Assembly: GCA_949283205.1 (NCBI GenBank)
Contig: CASDSD010000037.1
Location: 124,001-188,000, forward strand
Direction of reading: 5' to 3'
Length of the DNA stretch: 64,000 nt
DNA from: an uncultured Alistipes sp.
GTDB lineage: Bacteria > Bacteroidota > Bacteroidia > Bacteroidales > Rikenellaceae
Part shown: positions 17,094-27,607 of the stretch, piece after piece
Numbering within the stretch: the first letter of the stretch is position 1
Layout: every line of letters begins with the position of its first letter
The notes under the pieces: generated by a model
The model's database searches: none
What the model saw: only the letters and a program-made list of their open reading frames with translations
Told to the model about the DNA's origin: nothing
Translations under genes and position numbers: made by a program

Positions 17094-20000
17094 ATGAAGA
17101 ACTATCGTATTTTCGTCGAAAAGTATCCTCGGTTCCAAGTCGAGGCCGAGACTCTCCGCAAGGAGCTGAACAACAATCTGGGACTGCACATCGGGGCGTT
17201 GCGGCTGCTCAACGTCTACGACCTGTTCGGTTTTACGGAGGAGCTGCTCGAGAAGAGCCGGTATGCCGTCTTCGGCGAGATCGTCACCGACTGCGTAAGT
17301 GACGAATGCGACCTTGCAGGCAAGCGGTATCTGGCCGTGGAGTACCTGCCCGGGCAGTTCGACCAGCGGGCCAGTTCGGCCGTGGCGTGCGTGCGCCTGA
17401 TAGAGCCTACGGCAGACATCCGCATCAAGAGCTCGAAGCTGCTGATCTTCGACGACACCGTCTCGGACGAGGATATGGCGCGTATCGAGCATTACTATAT
17501 CAATGCCGTGGAGTCGCGCCGCAAGGACCTTGCCGTGCTGACCGACATGGAGCACGCCGAGGTGAAGCCCGTACCCGTATTGACGGGCCTTACGGCTCTG
17601 AAGGATGAGGAGCTGGAGGCATATTGCAAACGCTACGGTCTGGCGATGAATGCCGACGACCTGCGCGAGGTGGTCAACTATTACAAGCGCGAGGGCCGCG
17701 ACCCGTCGGAGACGGAGCTGCGCATCCTCGACACCTATTGGAGCGATCACTGCCGCCATACGACCTTCACGACGGAGATCACGCACATCACGGTCGACGA
17801 GTCGTTTTTGAGTAAAGAGCTCAATGAGTCGATCGAGACGCTGCACCGCATACGCAAGGAGTTGGGCCGCGAGCAGAAGAGCCTGTGCCTCATGGAGCTT
17901 GCCACCATCGGTGCGCGCTATCTGAAGAAGACGGGCGTGCTGGACAACATGGAGCAGAGCGAGGAGAACAACGCCTGCAGCATCTTCGTCGATGTGGATG
18001 TGGACGGACGCACGGAGAAATGGCTGCTGCAGTTCAAGAACGAGACGCACAACCATCCCACCGAGATAGAGCCTTTCGGCGGTGCCTCGACATGTCTGGG
18101 CGGCGCCATACGCGACCCGCTGTCGGGCCGCAGCTACGTATATCAGGCGATGCGCGTGACCGGTGCCGGCGACATATACAGGAGCGTGGCCGAGACGTTG
18201 AAGGGCAAGCTTCCGCAGCGCATAATCAGCACCAAGGCCGCGGCCGGATATTCGAGCTACGGCAACCAGATCGGCCTTGCCACGACGCACGTGCGCGAGA
18301 TATACCATCCCGACTATGTGGCCAAGCGTCTTGAGGTGGGAGCCGTCGTAGGTGCCGTCAAGGCGGAGAACGTGCGGCGCGAGTCGCCTGCGGCGGGGGA
18401 TGTTATCCTGCTGCTGGGCGGGCGTACGGGCCGCGACGGCATAGGCGGCGCGACGGGATCGTCGAAGGAGCACAATGTCAAGTCGATCGAGGAGTGCAGC
18501 TCGGAGGTGCAGAAGGGTAATGCCCCCGAGGAGCGCAAGCTCGAGCGTCTGTTCCGCCGTGAGGAGGTTACGCGCCTGATCAAGAAATCGAACGACTTCG
18601 GTGCGGGCGGCGTCAGCGTTGCCATCGGCGAGCTGGCCCCCGGACTGGACATATATCTCGACCGCGTGCCGGTGAAGTACAGCGGCCTGAATGCTACGGA
18701 GCTGGCCATAAACGAGTCGCAGGAGCGCATGGCGGTTGTTGTCGAGCGCAAGGACATGGAGCGCTTCATGGAGTATTGTCATTCGGAGAATGTCGAGGTG
18801 ACATATGTCGCCGACGTTACCGACACCAACCGCATGAAGATGTTCTACGGCGGCGAGAAGATCGTCGACCTGTCGCGCGAGTTCATAGACAGCGCCGGCG
18901 CCAAGCACTATACGTCGATACGGGTAGCTGCCGTCGAGGATCGTGACCCCTTCCGCCGCGAGATTAAGGGGGCGACGCTGCGCGAGCGCGTCGAGGCCGA
19001 TCTGCAGGATGACAACGTGGTGTCGCAGCGCGGTCTGATCGAGATGTTCGACTCGACGATCGGCGCCTCGACCGTATTGATGCCCTTCGGCGGCGTGACG
19101 CAGAACACAGAGACGCAGGTGTCGGTGCAGAAGCTGCCCGTGGGCAATGCCGTGACCAATACGGCCAGCATCATGGCCTTCGGCTACAACCCGTATATCA
19201 CTTCGTGGAGCCCGTATCACGGCGCGGCATATGCCGTCGTGGAGGCCGCGAGCAAGGTGGTTGCCGCGGGTGCGCGGTATGACAGGATGCGTTATTCGTA
19301 TCAGGAGTATTTCGAGCGCATGCACGGCGAGGCGTCGTGGGGCAAGCCTCTGGCGGCACTGCTCGGTGCGCTGCGCATGCAGATTGAGCTGGGACTTCCG
19401 TCGATCGGCGGCAAGGACTCGATGAGCGGTACGTTCCAGGATATAAACGTCCCGCCGATGCTGATGGCATTCGGTATCACCACGGTGGATGCCCGCAAGG
19501 TGATAAGCCCCGAGTTCAAGGCAGGCGGCCATAATATATATGTCGTGCGCCATACGCCCCGTGCGAACCATATGCCCGACAGCGAGGCCCTGAAGCGCAA
19601 CTTCGATTTCGTCAGCACGGCAATCGAGTGCGGTGATATCGTCGCCGCATACGCCGTCGGCTTCGGCGGTGTCGTGGAGGCCGTGTCGAAGATGTCGTTC
19701 GGCAACCGCATCGGTGCCGACGTAAGGATGGACGAACATGCGCTGTTCGATTATGCCTACGGTTCGATCGTGGTGGAGGCTGCCGCAGAGCTGGACTTCC
19801 CCGCTGCGGAGAAGATCGGAGTTACGGTGGCTGCGCCAGAGGTTACGTTCAACGGCGAGAAGTTTGCGGTGGACGAGCTGCAGAAGGTCAATTCGCGCAA
19901 GTTCTGCTCGGTATATCCCGACCGCGGCATCGAGGGCGGCACGACGCGTGCGAGCATGCCCGAGCGCCGCGAGGTCAGGTATGCGGGCAAGCCTGTGGAC

Positions 20001-20804
20001 GAGGTGAAGGTATATATCCCCGTATTCTCGGGCACGAACTGCGACTACGATACGGCCAAGGCTTTCGAGCGTGCCGGAGCGCATGTCTCGACGAGTGTCT
20101 TCTGCGACCTTACGGCGGACGACATATTCGCCTCGATCGACACGATGAAACGCATGATCGACGGGTGCCACATATTCGTGCTGAGCGGAGGCTTCTCTGC
20201 GGGTGACGAGCCCGACGGCAGCGGCAAGTTCATAGCCAACGTGTTTAATAACGCCAAGATAACGGATGCGATCCACGCCCTGCTTGACCGCGGCGGACTT
20301 ATCCTCGGCATATGCAACGGCTTCCAGGCTCTGGTCAAGTCGGGCCTGCTGCCGTATGGACGCCTCGGATGTGTGGGCAAGGAGTCTCCCACGTTGTTCC
20401 GCAACGACATAAACCGCCACGTGTCGCAGATCGTCTCGACGCGTGTGGCTACGGTCAACTCTCCGTGGCTGTCGTCGTTCGAGGTGGGCGAGCTGCACTC
20501 CATTGCCGTCAGCCACGGCGAGGGCAAGTTCGTCGTGAGCGACGAGATGGCCGAGGAGCTCTTCCGCAACGGCCAGGTTGCGTTCCAGTATGTCGATCCG
20601 GATGGCAATGCGACGTTGCGTGCCCCCTACAACCCCAACGGGTCGAGCTACGCCATCGAGGGCATCATCAGCCGCGACGGACATATCCTCGGCAAGATGG
20701 GCCACACGGAGCGTTACGAAGAGGGCCTCTTCAAGAATATCGCCGGCAACAAGGTGCAGGAGATATTCGCCAATGCGGTGAATTACTTCAGGGGCAACCG
20801 ATAA
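17094..20804 (+). CDS. purL: Phosphoribosylformylglycinamidine synthase (large, single-chain)
   Basis: 1236 residues, the single-chain form. It makes FGAM from FGAR, glutamine and ATP. An N-terminal PurS-like domain, a linker and two AIRS-type synthetase halves are followed by a C-terminal class I glutaminase domain. That domain holds the nucleophile Cys in GICNGFQ and the His in SHGEGKFV. GGASTCLGGAIRD and GGKDSMSG are synthetase motifs. The start at 17094 (MKNYRIFVEKYPRF) fits the family better than the in-frame ATG at 17058. It lies 41 bp after purK. Confidence 0.96.
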   Translation: MKNYRIFVEKYPRFQVEAETLRKELNNNLGLHIGALRLLNVYDLFGFTEELLEKSRYAVFGEIVTDCVSDECDLAGKRYLAVEYLPGQFDQRASSAVACVRLIEPTADIRIKSSKLLIFDDTVSDEDMARIEHYYINAVESRRKDLAVLTDMEHAEVKPVPVLTGLTALKDEELEAYCKRYGLAMNADDLREVVNYYKREGRDPSETELRILDTYWSDHCRHTTFTTEITHITVDESFLSKELNESIETLHRIRKELGREQKSLCLMELATIGARYLKKTGVLDNMEQSEENNACSIFVDVDVDGRTEKWLLQFKNETHNHPTEIEPFGGASTCLGGAIRDPLSGRSYVYQAMRVTGAGDIYRSVAETLKGKLPQRIISTKAAAGYSSYGNQIGLATTHVREIYHPDYVAKRLEVGAVVGAVKAENVRRESPAAGDVILLLGGRTGRDGIGGATGSSKEHNVKSIEECSSEVQKGNAPEERKLERLFRREEVTRLIKKSNDFGAGGVSVAIGELAPGLDIYLDRVPVKYSGLNATELAINESQERMAVVVERKDMERFMEYCHSENVEVTYVADVTDTNRMKMFYGGEKIVDLSREFIDSAGAKHYTSIRVAAVEDRDPFRREIKGATLRERVEADLQDDNVVSQRGLIEMFDSTIGASTVLMPFGGVTQNTETQVSVQKLPVGNAVTNTASIMAFGYNPYITSWSPYHGAAYAVVEAASKVVAAGARYDRMRYSYQEYFERMHGEASWGKPLAALLGALRMQIELGLPSIGGKDSMSGTFQDINVPPMLMAFGITTVDARKVISPEFKAGGHNIYVVRHTPRANHMPDSEALKRNFDFVSTAIECGDIVAAYAVGFGGVVEAVSKMSFGNRIGADVRMDEHALFDYAYGSIVVEAAAELDFPAAEKIGVTVAAPEVTFNGEKFAVDELQKVNSRKFCSVYPDRGIEGGTTRASMPERREVRYAGKPVDEVKVYIPVFSGTNCDYDTAKAFERAGAHVSTSVFCDLTADDIFASIDTMKRMIDGCHIFVLSGGFSAGDEPDGSGKFIANVFNNAKITDAIHALLDRGGLILGICNGFQALVKSGLLPYGRLGCVGKESPTLFRNDINRHVSQIVSTRVATVNSPWLSSFEVGELHSIAVSHGEGKFVVSDEMAEELFRNGQVAFQYVDPDGNATLRAPYNPNGSSYAIEGIISRDGHILGKMGHTERYEEGLFKNIAGNKVQEIFANAVNYFRGNR

Positions 20805-20931
20805 TATCCGCCGAATGCCGGGCCTGCAGGCCGTGTGGACGCGGCGGCACGATGTTGTGCCGACAGCCATGCGGCAGGGAGGCATGGGCGAGGGGCGGAT
20901 CATGGACCATGTATTGAAATCGACGGCGGAA

Positions 20932-21657
20932 ATGGAGCAGCTCGGGATGTTATACGAAGGCAAGGCGAAACAGGTCTATCTCACCGACGAGAGGGACAAG
21001 GTCATCATTCGGTACAAGGATGACGCTACGGCCTTCAACAACGTCAAGAAGGCGGTCATAGCCAACAAGGGGGTGCTGAACAACAGGATCTCGGCCATGA
21101 TATTCGGCCGTCTGCGGGATGCCGGTGTCGAGAACCACTACATCTCGACGCTCGGTGACCGTGACCAGCTATGCCGCCGTGTGGAGATCATACCGCTGGA
21201 GGTTGTCGTACGCAACGTCATAGCAGGGTCGATGGCCCGGCGTTTGGGCATTGAGGAGGGGACCATACCTCCGAATGTGATATACGATATCTGCTACAAG
21301 GCCGAGGCGTTGGGCGATCCGCTTGTCAACGACCACCATGCCGTGGCTATGGGTATCGTCACATATGACGAACTGCGCGTCATATACGATATGGCAGATA
21401 GGATCAACGCGACGCTGAAGGCTCTTTTTGCCTCGACTGGCGTCACGCTTGTCGATTTCAAGATCGAGTTCGGCCGCACGGAGGATGGCAGGATAATCCT
21501 TGCCGATGAGATTAGTCCCGACACCTGCCGCCTGTGGGATGCGGAGACGGGCGAGAAACTCGACAAGGACCGTTTCCGCCGCGATCTGGGACATGTGATC
21601 GAGGCTTACGAAGAGATCTACGTGCGGCTGTCCAGAGTCGTGGGACTGGCTTTGTGA
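20932..21657 (+). CDS. purC: Phosphoribosylaminoimidazole-succinocarboxamide synthase
   Basis: 241 residues, SAICAR synthetase. It joins CAIR with aspartate using ATP. The N-terminal LYEGKAKQVY, IEFGRTEDG and LADEISPDTCRLWD are diagnostic. The start at 20932 (MEQLGMLYEGKAK) matches the usual length; an in-frame ATG at 20902 would add ten residues. The 127-bp gap after purL is the longest inside the operon before folD. It contains only small palindromes such as GGCCTGCAGGCC. Confidence 0.95.
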   Translation: MEQLGMLYEGKAKQVYLTDERDKVIIRYKDDATAFNNVKKAVIANKGVLNNRISAMIFGRLRDAGVENHYISTLGDRDQLCRRVEIIPLEVVVRNVIAGSMARRLGIEEGTIPPNVIYDICYKAEALGDPLVNDHHAVAMGIVTYDELRVIYDMADRINATLKALFASTGVTLVDFKIEFGRTEDGRIILADEISPDTCRLWDAETGEKLDKDRFRRDLGHVIEAYEEIYVRLSRVVGLAL

Positions 21658-21660
21658 GAG

Positions 21661-23100
21661 ATGTGTTTTATGACGGTTTCGGAAGATATGGATTGCGATC
21701 GTATATTCGGTTCCCTGCATGAGGAGTGCGGTGTCTTCGGCGCCTTTGGCGTCCCGAATGCCGCTTCCATAACCTATTACGCGCTGCACAGCCTTCAGCA
21801 CCGCGGGCAGGAGGGGTGTGGAATCGTCACCTTCGACGGCGAGGCGATGCACCGCGAGAAGGGTCTCGGACTGGTGACGGAGGTCTTTTCGCGTGAGAAG
21901 CTCGAACATCTGACGGGATCGGTAGCCATAGGCCATGTGCGATACTCCACGGCCGGAGGCGGCGGCCTGGACAACGTGCAGCCTTTCACGTTCCGCCACC
22001 ATACGGGCAATTTTGCCCTGGCGCACAACGGCAACATAGTCAATTCCGAGCAGCTGCGCTACTATCTCGAGGAGAACGGAAGCCTGTTCCACTCGACATC
22101 GGACAGCGAGATACTGGCGCACCTGATAAAGAAGAACAACCATGAGGCGCAGCGCATAGATGCCATAATCGATGCGCTGAACATGATCGAGGGGGCCTTT
22201 GCCTTTCTGATCATGACGCCGCGACGGATATATGCCTGCCGTGACAAGTACGGGTTGCGCCCGTTGTCGCTCGGCCGGCTGAACGGCGGCTGGGTCGTCA
22301 GCAGCGAGACCTGCGCCTTCGACACGATAGGCGCCGAGTTCGTGCGTGACGTGGAACCCGGGGAGATCGTCTCGCTGGACCACCACGGCCTGCGCAGCAA
22401 CGACTACTCGCAGTACAAGCGGCGCAAGATGTGCGCCATGGAGTATATCTACTTCTCGCGTCCCGACAGCGACATCGAGGGGTGCAACGTCCACGCCTTC
22501 CGCAAGGAGACGGGGCGGCTGCTGTGGCACGAGGCTCCGGCCGATGCCGACATCGTTGTCGGCGTGCCCGATTCGAGCCTCAGCGCGGCCATGGGTTACA
22601 GCGAGGAGGGCGGCCTGCCGTACGAGATGGGCCTCATAAAGAACAAGTATGTCGGCCGCACCTTTATCCAGCCCTCGCAGGCGCTGCGCGAGAAGGGTGT
22701 CAAGATGAAGTTGTCGGCCGTGAAGAGTATAGTGCGCGGCAAACGCGTGGTGCTGATCGACGACTCGATCGTTCGAGGGACGACATCGAAACGTATCGTC
22801 GACATGCTGCACGAGGCGGGAGCGACGGAGGTGCATGTGCGCATAGCGAGCCCTCCGATCACGCACCCGTGTTTCTACGGTGTCGACATATCGACATACG
22901 ACGAACTGTTGTGTGCGCACAAGAGCGTGGATGAGGTGCGTCGCATAATCGGTGCCGACTCCCTGGCCTTTATTTCGGAGGAGGCGTTGTTCGCGGCGGC
23001 GCGCTCGCGCGACGACATGTGCATGGCATGTTTCAACGGCAAGTATCCCACGGCGCTCTACTCGACGATAGAGGAGGCAAACAAGGATGGAAAATTTTAA
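21661..23100 (+). CDS. purF: Amidophosphoribosyltransferase (Fe-S type)
   Basis: 479 residues from the first ATG; ATGs at 21670 and 21688 are alternatives. It transfers glutamine amide nitrogen to PRPP, the first purine step. The glutaminase nucleophile Cys (LHEECGVFGAFG) lies after a short leader that is probably cleaved. The PRPP loop is VVLIDDSIVRGTTS. Cysteines in KMCAMEY, HPCFYG and DMCMACF match the [4Fe-4S] ligand pattern of the Bacillus-type enzyme, so oxygen sensitivity is likely. It follows purC by 3 bp. Confidence 0.94.
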   Translation: MCFMTVSEDMDCDRIFGSLHEECGVFGAFGVPNAASITYYALHSLQHRGQEGCGIVTFDGEAMHREKGLGLVTEVFSREKLEHLTGSVAIGHVRYSTAGGGGLDNVQPFTFRHHTGNFALAHNGNIVNSEQLRYYLEENGSLFHSTSDSEILAHLIKKNNHEAQRIDAIIDALNMIEGAFAFLIMTPRRIYACRDKYGLRPLSLGRLNGGWVVSSETCAFDTIGAEFVRDVEPGEIVSLDHHGLRSNDYSQYKRRKMCAMEYIYFSRPDSDIEGCNVHAFRKETGRLLWHEAPADADIVVGVPDSSLSAAMGYSEEGGLPYEMGLIKNKYVGRTFIQPSQALREKGVKMKLSAVKSIVRGKRVVLIDDSIVRGTTSKRIVDMLHEAGATEVHVRIASPPITHPCFYGVDISTYDELLCAHKSVDEVRRIIGADSLAFISEEALFAAARSRDDMCMACFNGKYPTALYSTIEEANKDGKF

Positions 23101-23118
23101 TGCAAAAACATATAAGTT

Positions 23119-24144
23119 ATGGCTGTAAGTTATGAAAAGGCCGGCGTGAATCTCGAAGCCGGATACGAAGTGGTGCGCAGGATAAAGTCGCACGTCGCTT
23201 CCACCTCGCGCCCGGGTGTCATGGGCAACATAGGCGCCTTCGGCGGCATGTTCGATCTGGCGTCGCTCAATGTCAGGGAGCCGATCCTGGTGAGCGGTAC
23301 CGACGGTGTCGGCACCAAACTCAAGATCGCCTTCGAGATGGACAAGCACGATACGATCGGTATCGACGCCGTGGCCATGTGCGTGAACGACGTGCTGGCA
23401 CAGGGTGCCGAACCGCTCTTCTTCCTCGATTACGTGGCTGTGGGGCATAACGAGCCTGCCAAGATCGAGGCCATCGTGGCGGGTGTGGCCGAGGGATGCC
23501 GTCAGGCCGGTTGCGCCCTTGTGGGTGGCGAGACGGCCGAGATGCCGGGAATGTACGGCGGCGGCGAGTACGACATCGCCGGGTTCACGTGCGGTGTGGT
23601 GGAGCGCTCGCGCCTGATCGACGGCTCGAAGGTCAAGGTCGGCGACGTGCTGGTGGGCATAGCCTCGACGGGTGTCCACTCGAACGGTTTCAGCCTCGTG
23701 CGCAAGATCGTGTCGGACAACGGTTTCAACCTGCATGAACCGCATGCGGATCTGGGGGACAAACCTCTGGGCGAGGTGCTGCTTACGCCTACGCGCATCT
23801 ACGTGAAGCAGGTGCTGGAGGTTATCCGCAACTGCGACGTACACGGTATCAGCCACATCACGGGCGGCGGTTTCGACGAGAACATCCCGCGTATCGTGAA
23901 CGAGGGGCAGGGTATCGAGATCGACGAGGGTACGTGGGAGATACTGCCCGTGTTCCGGTTCCTGGAGAAGTACGGCAAGATCGCGCACCGCGAGATGTTC
24001 AACATCTTCAACATGGGTATCGGCATGGTCATCGCCCTGGACGCCTCGCAGGCGCAGCAGGCGATCGACATACTCGCCTCGCACGGCGAGCGTGCTTCGG
24101 TCATAGGACGCATTGTTGCCGGCGAAGGCGTAACCGTAAAGTGA
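23119..24144 (+). CDS. purM: Phosphoribosylformylglycinamidine cyclo-ligase
   Basis: 341 residues, AIR synthetase. It closes the imidazole ring of FGAM using [20 protein letters not shown], the [20 protein letters not shown] stretch and [13 protein letters not shown] are the expected motifs in order. It lies 18 bp after purF and 6 bp before purN. Confidence 0.96.
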   Translation: MAVSYEKAGVNLEAGYEVVRRIKSHVASTSRPGVMGNIGAFGGMFDLASLNVREPILVSGTDGVGTKLKIAFEMDKHDTIGIDAVAMCVNDVLAQGAEPLFFLDYVAVGHNEPAKIEAIVAGVAEGCRQAGCALVGGETAEMPGMYGGGEYDIAGFTCGVVERSRLIDGSKVKVGDVLVGIASTGVHSNGFSLVRKIVSDNGFNLHEPHADLGDKPLGEVLLTPTRIYVKQVLEVIRNCDVHGISHITGGGFDENIPRIVNEGQGIEIDEGTWEILPVFRFLEKYGKIAHREMFNIFNMGIGMVIALDASQAQQAIDILASHGERASVIGRIVAGEGVTVK

Positions 24145-24150
24145 CGACCG

Positions 24151-24720
24151 ATGTCGGGAAAGCACAGAATAGCGGTATTTGCGAGCGGGTACGGATCGAA
24201 CTTCGAGGCCATAGCGCGGGCTGCGGCCGAGGGACGTATCGACGCCGAAGTGGTGTTGATGGTATGCGACAAGCCTGCGGCGCGCGTCTGCACGGTGGCC
24301 CGCGAGATGGGTGTGGGTAGTTTTGTCTTCACCCCGAAGGATTATGCCTCGAAGGCCGATTTCGAGCGTGAGATCGTCGACCGCTGCCGTCGGGCGGGGG
24401 TCGAACTGATATGCCTTGCCGGGTATATGCGCATCGTGGGGGAGACGCTGCTCGGGGCCTACCGCGGCCGTATAATAAACCTGCATCCGTCGCTGCTCCC
24501 CTCGTTCAAGGGGGCGCATGCCATCGAGCAGGCGCTGGAGTTCGGCGTCAAGGTCTACGGTGCCACGATACACTATGTCGACGAGTCGCTCGACGGCGGG
24601 CGCATCATAGCGCAGCGTGCCGTGCCATACGAGGGCGACGACATCGAGGAGCTGACGGCGGCGATTCACGCCATCGAGCATGAACTGTACATAGATACGA
24701 TAAATAAGTTGTTGAAATAA
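24151..24720 (+). CDS. purN: Phosphoribosylglycinamide formyltransferase (10-formyl-THF type)
   Basis: 189 residues. It formylates GAR with 10-formyltetrahydrofolate. ASGYGSNFEAI is the phosphate loop, and NLHPSLLPSFKGAHAI supplies the catalytic Asn and His, with the downstream Asp in YVDESLDGG. folD, at the end of the same operon, makes the cofactor. The formate-dependent isoenzyme purT is encoded about 6 kb away on the other strand. Confidence 0.95.
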   Translation: MSGKHRIAVFASGYGSNFEAIARAAAEGRIDAEVVLMVCDKPAARVCTVAREMGVGSFVFTPKDYASKADFEREIVDRCRRAGVELICLAGYMRIVGETLLGAYRGRIINLHPSLLPSFKGAHAIEQALEFGVKVYGATIHYVDESLDGGRIIAQRAVPYEGDDIEELTAAIHAIEHELYIDTINKLLK

Positions 24721-24735
24721 TAAAAACTGTTTGAA

Positions 24736-26265
24736 ATGAGAGCATTGATCAGTGTCAGCGACAAGCGGGGCGTGGTGGAGTTCGCACAGCGCCTGCGCTC
24801 TGCTGGCTGGGAGATTATCGCCACGGGCGGTACGATGAAACTGTTGCGCGACAAGGGCGTGGAGGTGATAAACATAAGCGACGTGACGGGATTCCCCGAG
24901 ATATGCGACGGCCGCGTGAAGACGCTCCACCCGAAGGTACACGGCGGCCTGCTGGCGCGCCGTGACGATCCGAGCCACCTTCAGGCATTGAAGGAGAACG
25001 GCATCGAGTTCATCGACATGGTGTGCGTGAACCTCTATCCGTTCCGCCAGACCATAGCCAAGCCTGACGTGACGATGGAGGATGCCATCGAGAATATCGA
25101 CATCGGCGGCCCGTCGATGCTGCGCAGCGCCGCCAAGAACTACAAGGATGTGACGGTGGTGTGCGACCCCGAGGACTACGATACCGTGATCGGCCAGATC
25201 GAGTCTACGGGCAACACTACGGTCGAGACCCGTTTGCAGCTCTCGGCAAAGGCATTCACCCATACGGCGCTTTACGACTCTTGCATCGCCACCTATCTGC
25301 GCGGCAAGGCCGGCCTTAACGAAAAGCTCTTCCTCGACTTCGATCTGGTGCAGTCGCTCCGTTACGGCGAGAACCCCCACCAGCAGGCCAAGTTCTACGG
25401 CAGTGCCGATGCCGGCGCCTACTCGCTGGCTACGGCCAGGCAGCTCAACGGCAAGGAGCTCTCGTACAACAATATCCAGGATGCGAATGCGGCGCTGTGC
25501 ATCGTGCGCGAGTTCGACGAGCCCTTCTGCGTGGGACTGAAGCACATGAACCCGTGCGGTGCGGCTGTCGGAAAGGATGTCGTGGATGCCTGGACCAAGG
25601 CGTACGAGGCCGACAAGGTGAGCATCTTCGGCGGCATCGTGGCCGTGAACCGCGAGCTTACGCGCGAGGCCGCGGAGCTGATGAAGCCCATCTTCCTCGA
25701 GATAATCATGGCGCCGTCGTTCTCGGAGGGCGCTTTGGAGGTGCTGACCACGAAGAAGAACCTGCGTCTGCTGCAGGTGGACATGAGCCGCGACGACCGT
25801 GTGCCCATGCAGTATGTCAGTGTGAACGGCGGGCTTCTGGTGCAGCAGCTCGACCGTCAGACGGCGGAGGTCGTGGCCGACAAGTGCGTCACCGAGGCCA
25901 AGCCTACGGCTGCGCAGCTGGCCGACATGAACTTCGGCTGGAGGATCGTCAAGCATGTCAAGTCGAACGCCATCGTCGTCGTGAAGGACGGCCGCACGCT
26001 GGGTGTCGGCGCCGGTCAGATGAACCGTGTCGGTTCGGCCGAGATCGCACTCAAGGAGGCGAAGGCCGCAGGCTTCGACAAGGATCTCGTACTGGCGTCG
26101 GACGGCTTCTTCCCCTTCGACGATACGGTTGCCATGGCTGCCGAGTACGGCGTGACGGCGATCGTCGAGCCCGGCGGCAGCATCCGTGACGAGGACTCGA
26201 TCAAACTCGCCAACGAGAAGGGCATTACGATGGTATTCACGGGCGAGCGCCACTTCAAACACTGA
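24736..26265 (+). CDS. purH: Bifunctional AICAR transformylase / IMP cyclohydrolase
   Basis: 509 residues. The N-terminal MGS-like IMP cyclohydrolase domain (about 1-190, ISVSDKRGVVEFA and HPKVHGGLL) is followed by the AICAR transformylase domain. The latter includes LRYGENPHQQA and KHMNPCGAAVG. Together they carry out the last two steps to IMP. It lies 15 bp after purN and 5 bp before purD. Confidence 0.96.
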   Translation: MRALISVSDKRGVVEFAQRLRSAGWEIIATGGTMKLLRDKGVEVINISDVTGFPEICDGRVKTLHPKVHGGLLARRDDPSHLQALKENGIEFIDMVCVNLYPFRQTIAKPDVTMEDAIENIDIGGPSMLRSAAKNYKDVTVVCDPEDYDTVIGQIESTGNTTVETRLQLSAKAFTHTALYDSCIATYLRGKAGLNEKLFLDFDLVQSLRYGENPHQQAKFYGSADAGAYSLATARQLNGKELSYNNIQDANAALCIVREFDEPFCVGLKHMNPCGAAVGKDVVDAWTKAYEADKVSIFGGIVAVNRELTREAAELMKPIFLEIIMAPSFSEGALEVLTTKKNLRLLQVDMSRDDRVPMQYVSVNGGLLVQQLDRQTAEVVADKCVTEAKPTAAQLADMNFGWRIVKHVKSNAIVVVKDGRTLGVGAGQMNRVGSAEIALKEAKAAGFDKDLVLASDGFFPFDDTVAMAAEYGVTAIVEPGGSIRDEDSIKLANEKGITMVFTGERHFKH

Positions 26266-26270
26266 CGGCG

Positions 26271-27521
26271 ATGAAGGTTCTGGTTATAGGCGGCGGCGGC
26301 CGCGAGCACGCCATAGTCGACGCGCTGTCGCGTTCGCCGCAGGTCGAGAAGATATACTGCGCACCGGGTAATGCGGGTATAGCCCGTCAGGCCGAGTGCG
26401 TCGCAATCAAGGATACCGACGTGGAGCGTCTGCGCGACCTGGCCGTGGAGAAGGGCATTGGCCTTACGGTCGTAGGTCCCGAGGCGGCGCTGGCGGCAGG
26501 CGTGACGGATGTGTTCCGCGCGGCGGGACTCTCTGTCTTCGGCCCCACGAAGAGCGCCACGCGCATCGAGAGCAGCAAGGACTTCGCAAAGGAGCTCATG
26601 CGCAAGTACGATATCCCGACGGCTGCGTTCCGTACCTTCGACAACTACGACGAGGCTTCGGCATACGTGAAGGCCGGGTCTCTGCCCACGGTGTTGAAGT
26701 ATGACGGTCTTGCGGCAGGCAAGGGTGTCGTCATCGCCGAGACGCAGGAGCAGGCCGATGAGGCGCTGCGCGACATGCTGCTCGACAACAAGTTCGGCCG
26801 CGGGCGTGTGGTCATCGAGGAGTTCCTTACGGGACCCGAGTTCTCGTTCATGTGTTTCGTGTCGGGGACGAAGGTGTGGCCCATGGTGCTGGCGCAGGAT
26901 CACAAGCGCGCCTACGACGGTGACAAGGGCCCCAACACGGGCGGCATGGGTGCCTATTCGCCCCTGCCGTTCATTACGGCCGAGGATGAGGCGTACGCCC
27001 TGGAGCATATAATGAAACCCGCGGCGGCGGCGATGGTGGCCGAAGGCTGTCCCTTCGAGGGCGTTCTGTACGGCGGTCTGATGAAGACGCCGCAGGGGAT
27101 CAAGGTCATAGAGTTCAATGCCCGTTTCGGCGACCCCGAGACGGAGGTCGTGCTGCCGCGTCTGAAGAGCGACATAGTGGATATATTCCGTGCCGTGGCC
27201 GAGGGCGGCGACGCGCGGCTCGAGTGGCATGACTTTGCCGCGCTGGGTGTGGTGCTCGCATCGAAGGGCTATCCGGGATCGTACGACAAGGGTTTCGAGA
27301 TAAGGGGGCTCGACAAGGTCGAGGGCGCCGTTTATCATATGGGTACCAAGGCCGACGGCGACAGGATCGTCACGGCGGGAGGGCGTGTCCTCTTCGTCGT
27401 GGGTCGTGGCGCTACGATTCCCGAGGCACGCGAGGCGGCGTTGCGCGATGTCGGGCGTATCGAGTGCGACAACCTCTTCCACCGCACCGACATAGGCCAT
27501 TGGGCGCTGTCGGGGAAGTAG
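26271..27521 (+). CDS. purD: Phosphoribosylamine-glycine ligase
   Basis: 416 residues, ATP-grasp. It couples glycine to phosphoribosylamine. GGGGREHAIVDAL at the N-terminus, KYDGLAAGKGVVIAE and the FNARFGDPETE motif are the GAR synthetase signatures. The protein has the usual length and no fused PurM or PurN. An 86-bp gap separates it from folD. Confidence 0.96.
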   Translation: MKVLVIGGGGREHAIVDALSRSPQVEKIYCAPGNAGIARQAECVAIKDTDVERLRDLAVEKGIGLTVVGPEAALAAGVTDVFRAAGLSVFGPTKSATRIESSKDFAKELMRKYDIPTAAFRTFDNYDEASAYVKAGSLPTVLKYDGLAAGKGVVIAETQEQADEALRDMLLDNKFGRGRVVIEEFLTGPEFSFMCFVSGTKVWPMVLAQDHKRAYDGDKGPNTGGMGAYSPLPFITAEDEAYALEHIMKPAAAAMVAEGCPFEGVLYGGLMKTPQGIKVIEFNARFGDPETEVVLPRLKSDIVDIFRAVAEGGDARLEWHDFAALGVVLASKGYPGSYDKGFEIRGLDKVEGAVYHMGTKADGDRIVTAGGRVLFVVGRGATIPEAREAALRDVGRIECDNLFHRTDIGHWALSGK

Positions 27522-27607
27522 CGGCGTCATGCGGTGACGGCTGCGGGGTGTTTGCATGCGGCAGCCGCGCAGGGATAAATGTTGTATAATGAATAAATGA
27601 AGAATCT

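Noticed and set aside
16941-20963. About 1,340-codon open frame antisense to purL
   Set aside because: Same cause: codon-bias shadow with no motifs.
21169-26262. Very long open frame (about 1,700 codons) on the minus strand across purC-purH
   Set aside because: It is antisense to five well-supported pur genes. Its composition (His, Arg, Leu, Val rich) is the mirror of GC-rich codon usage, and no domain is recognisable.
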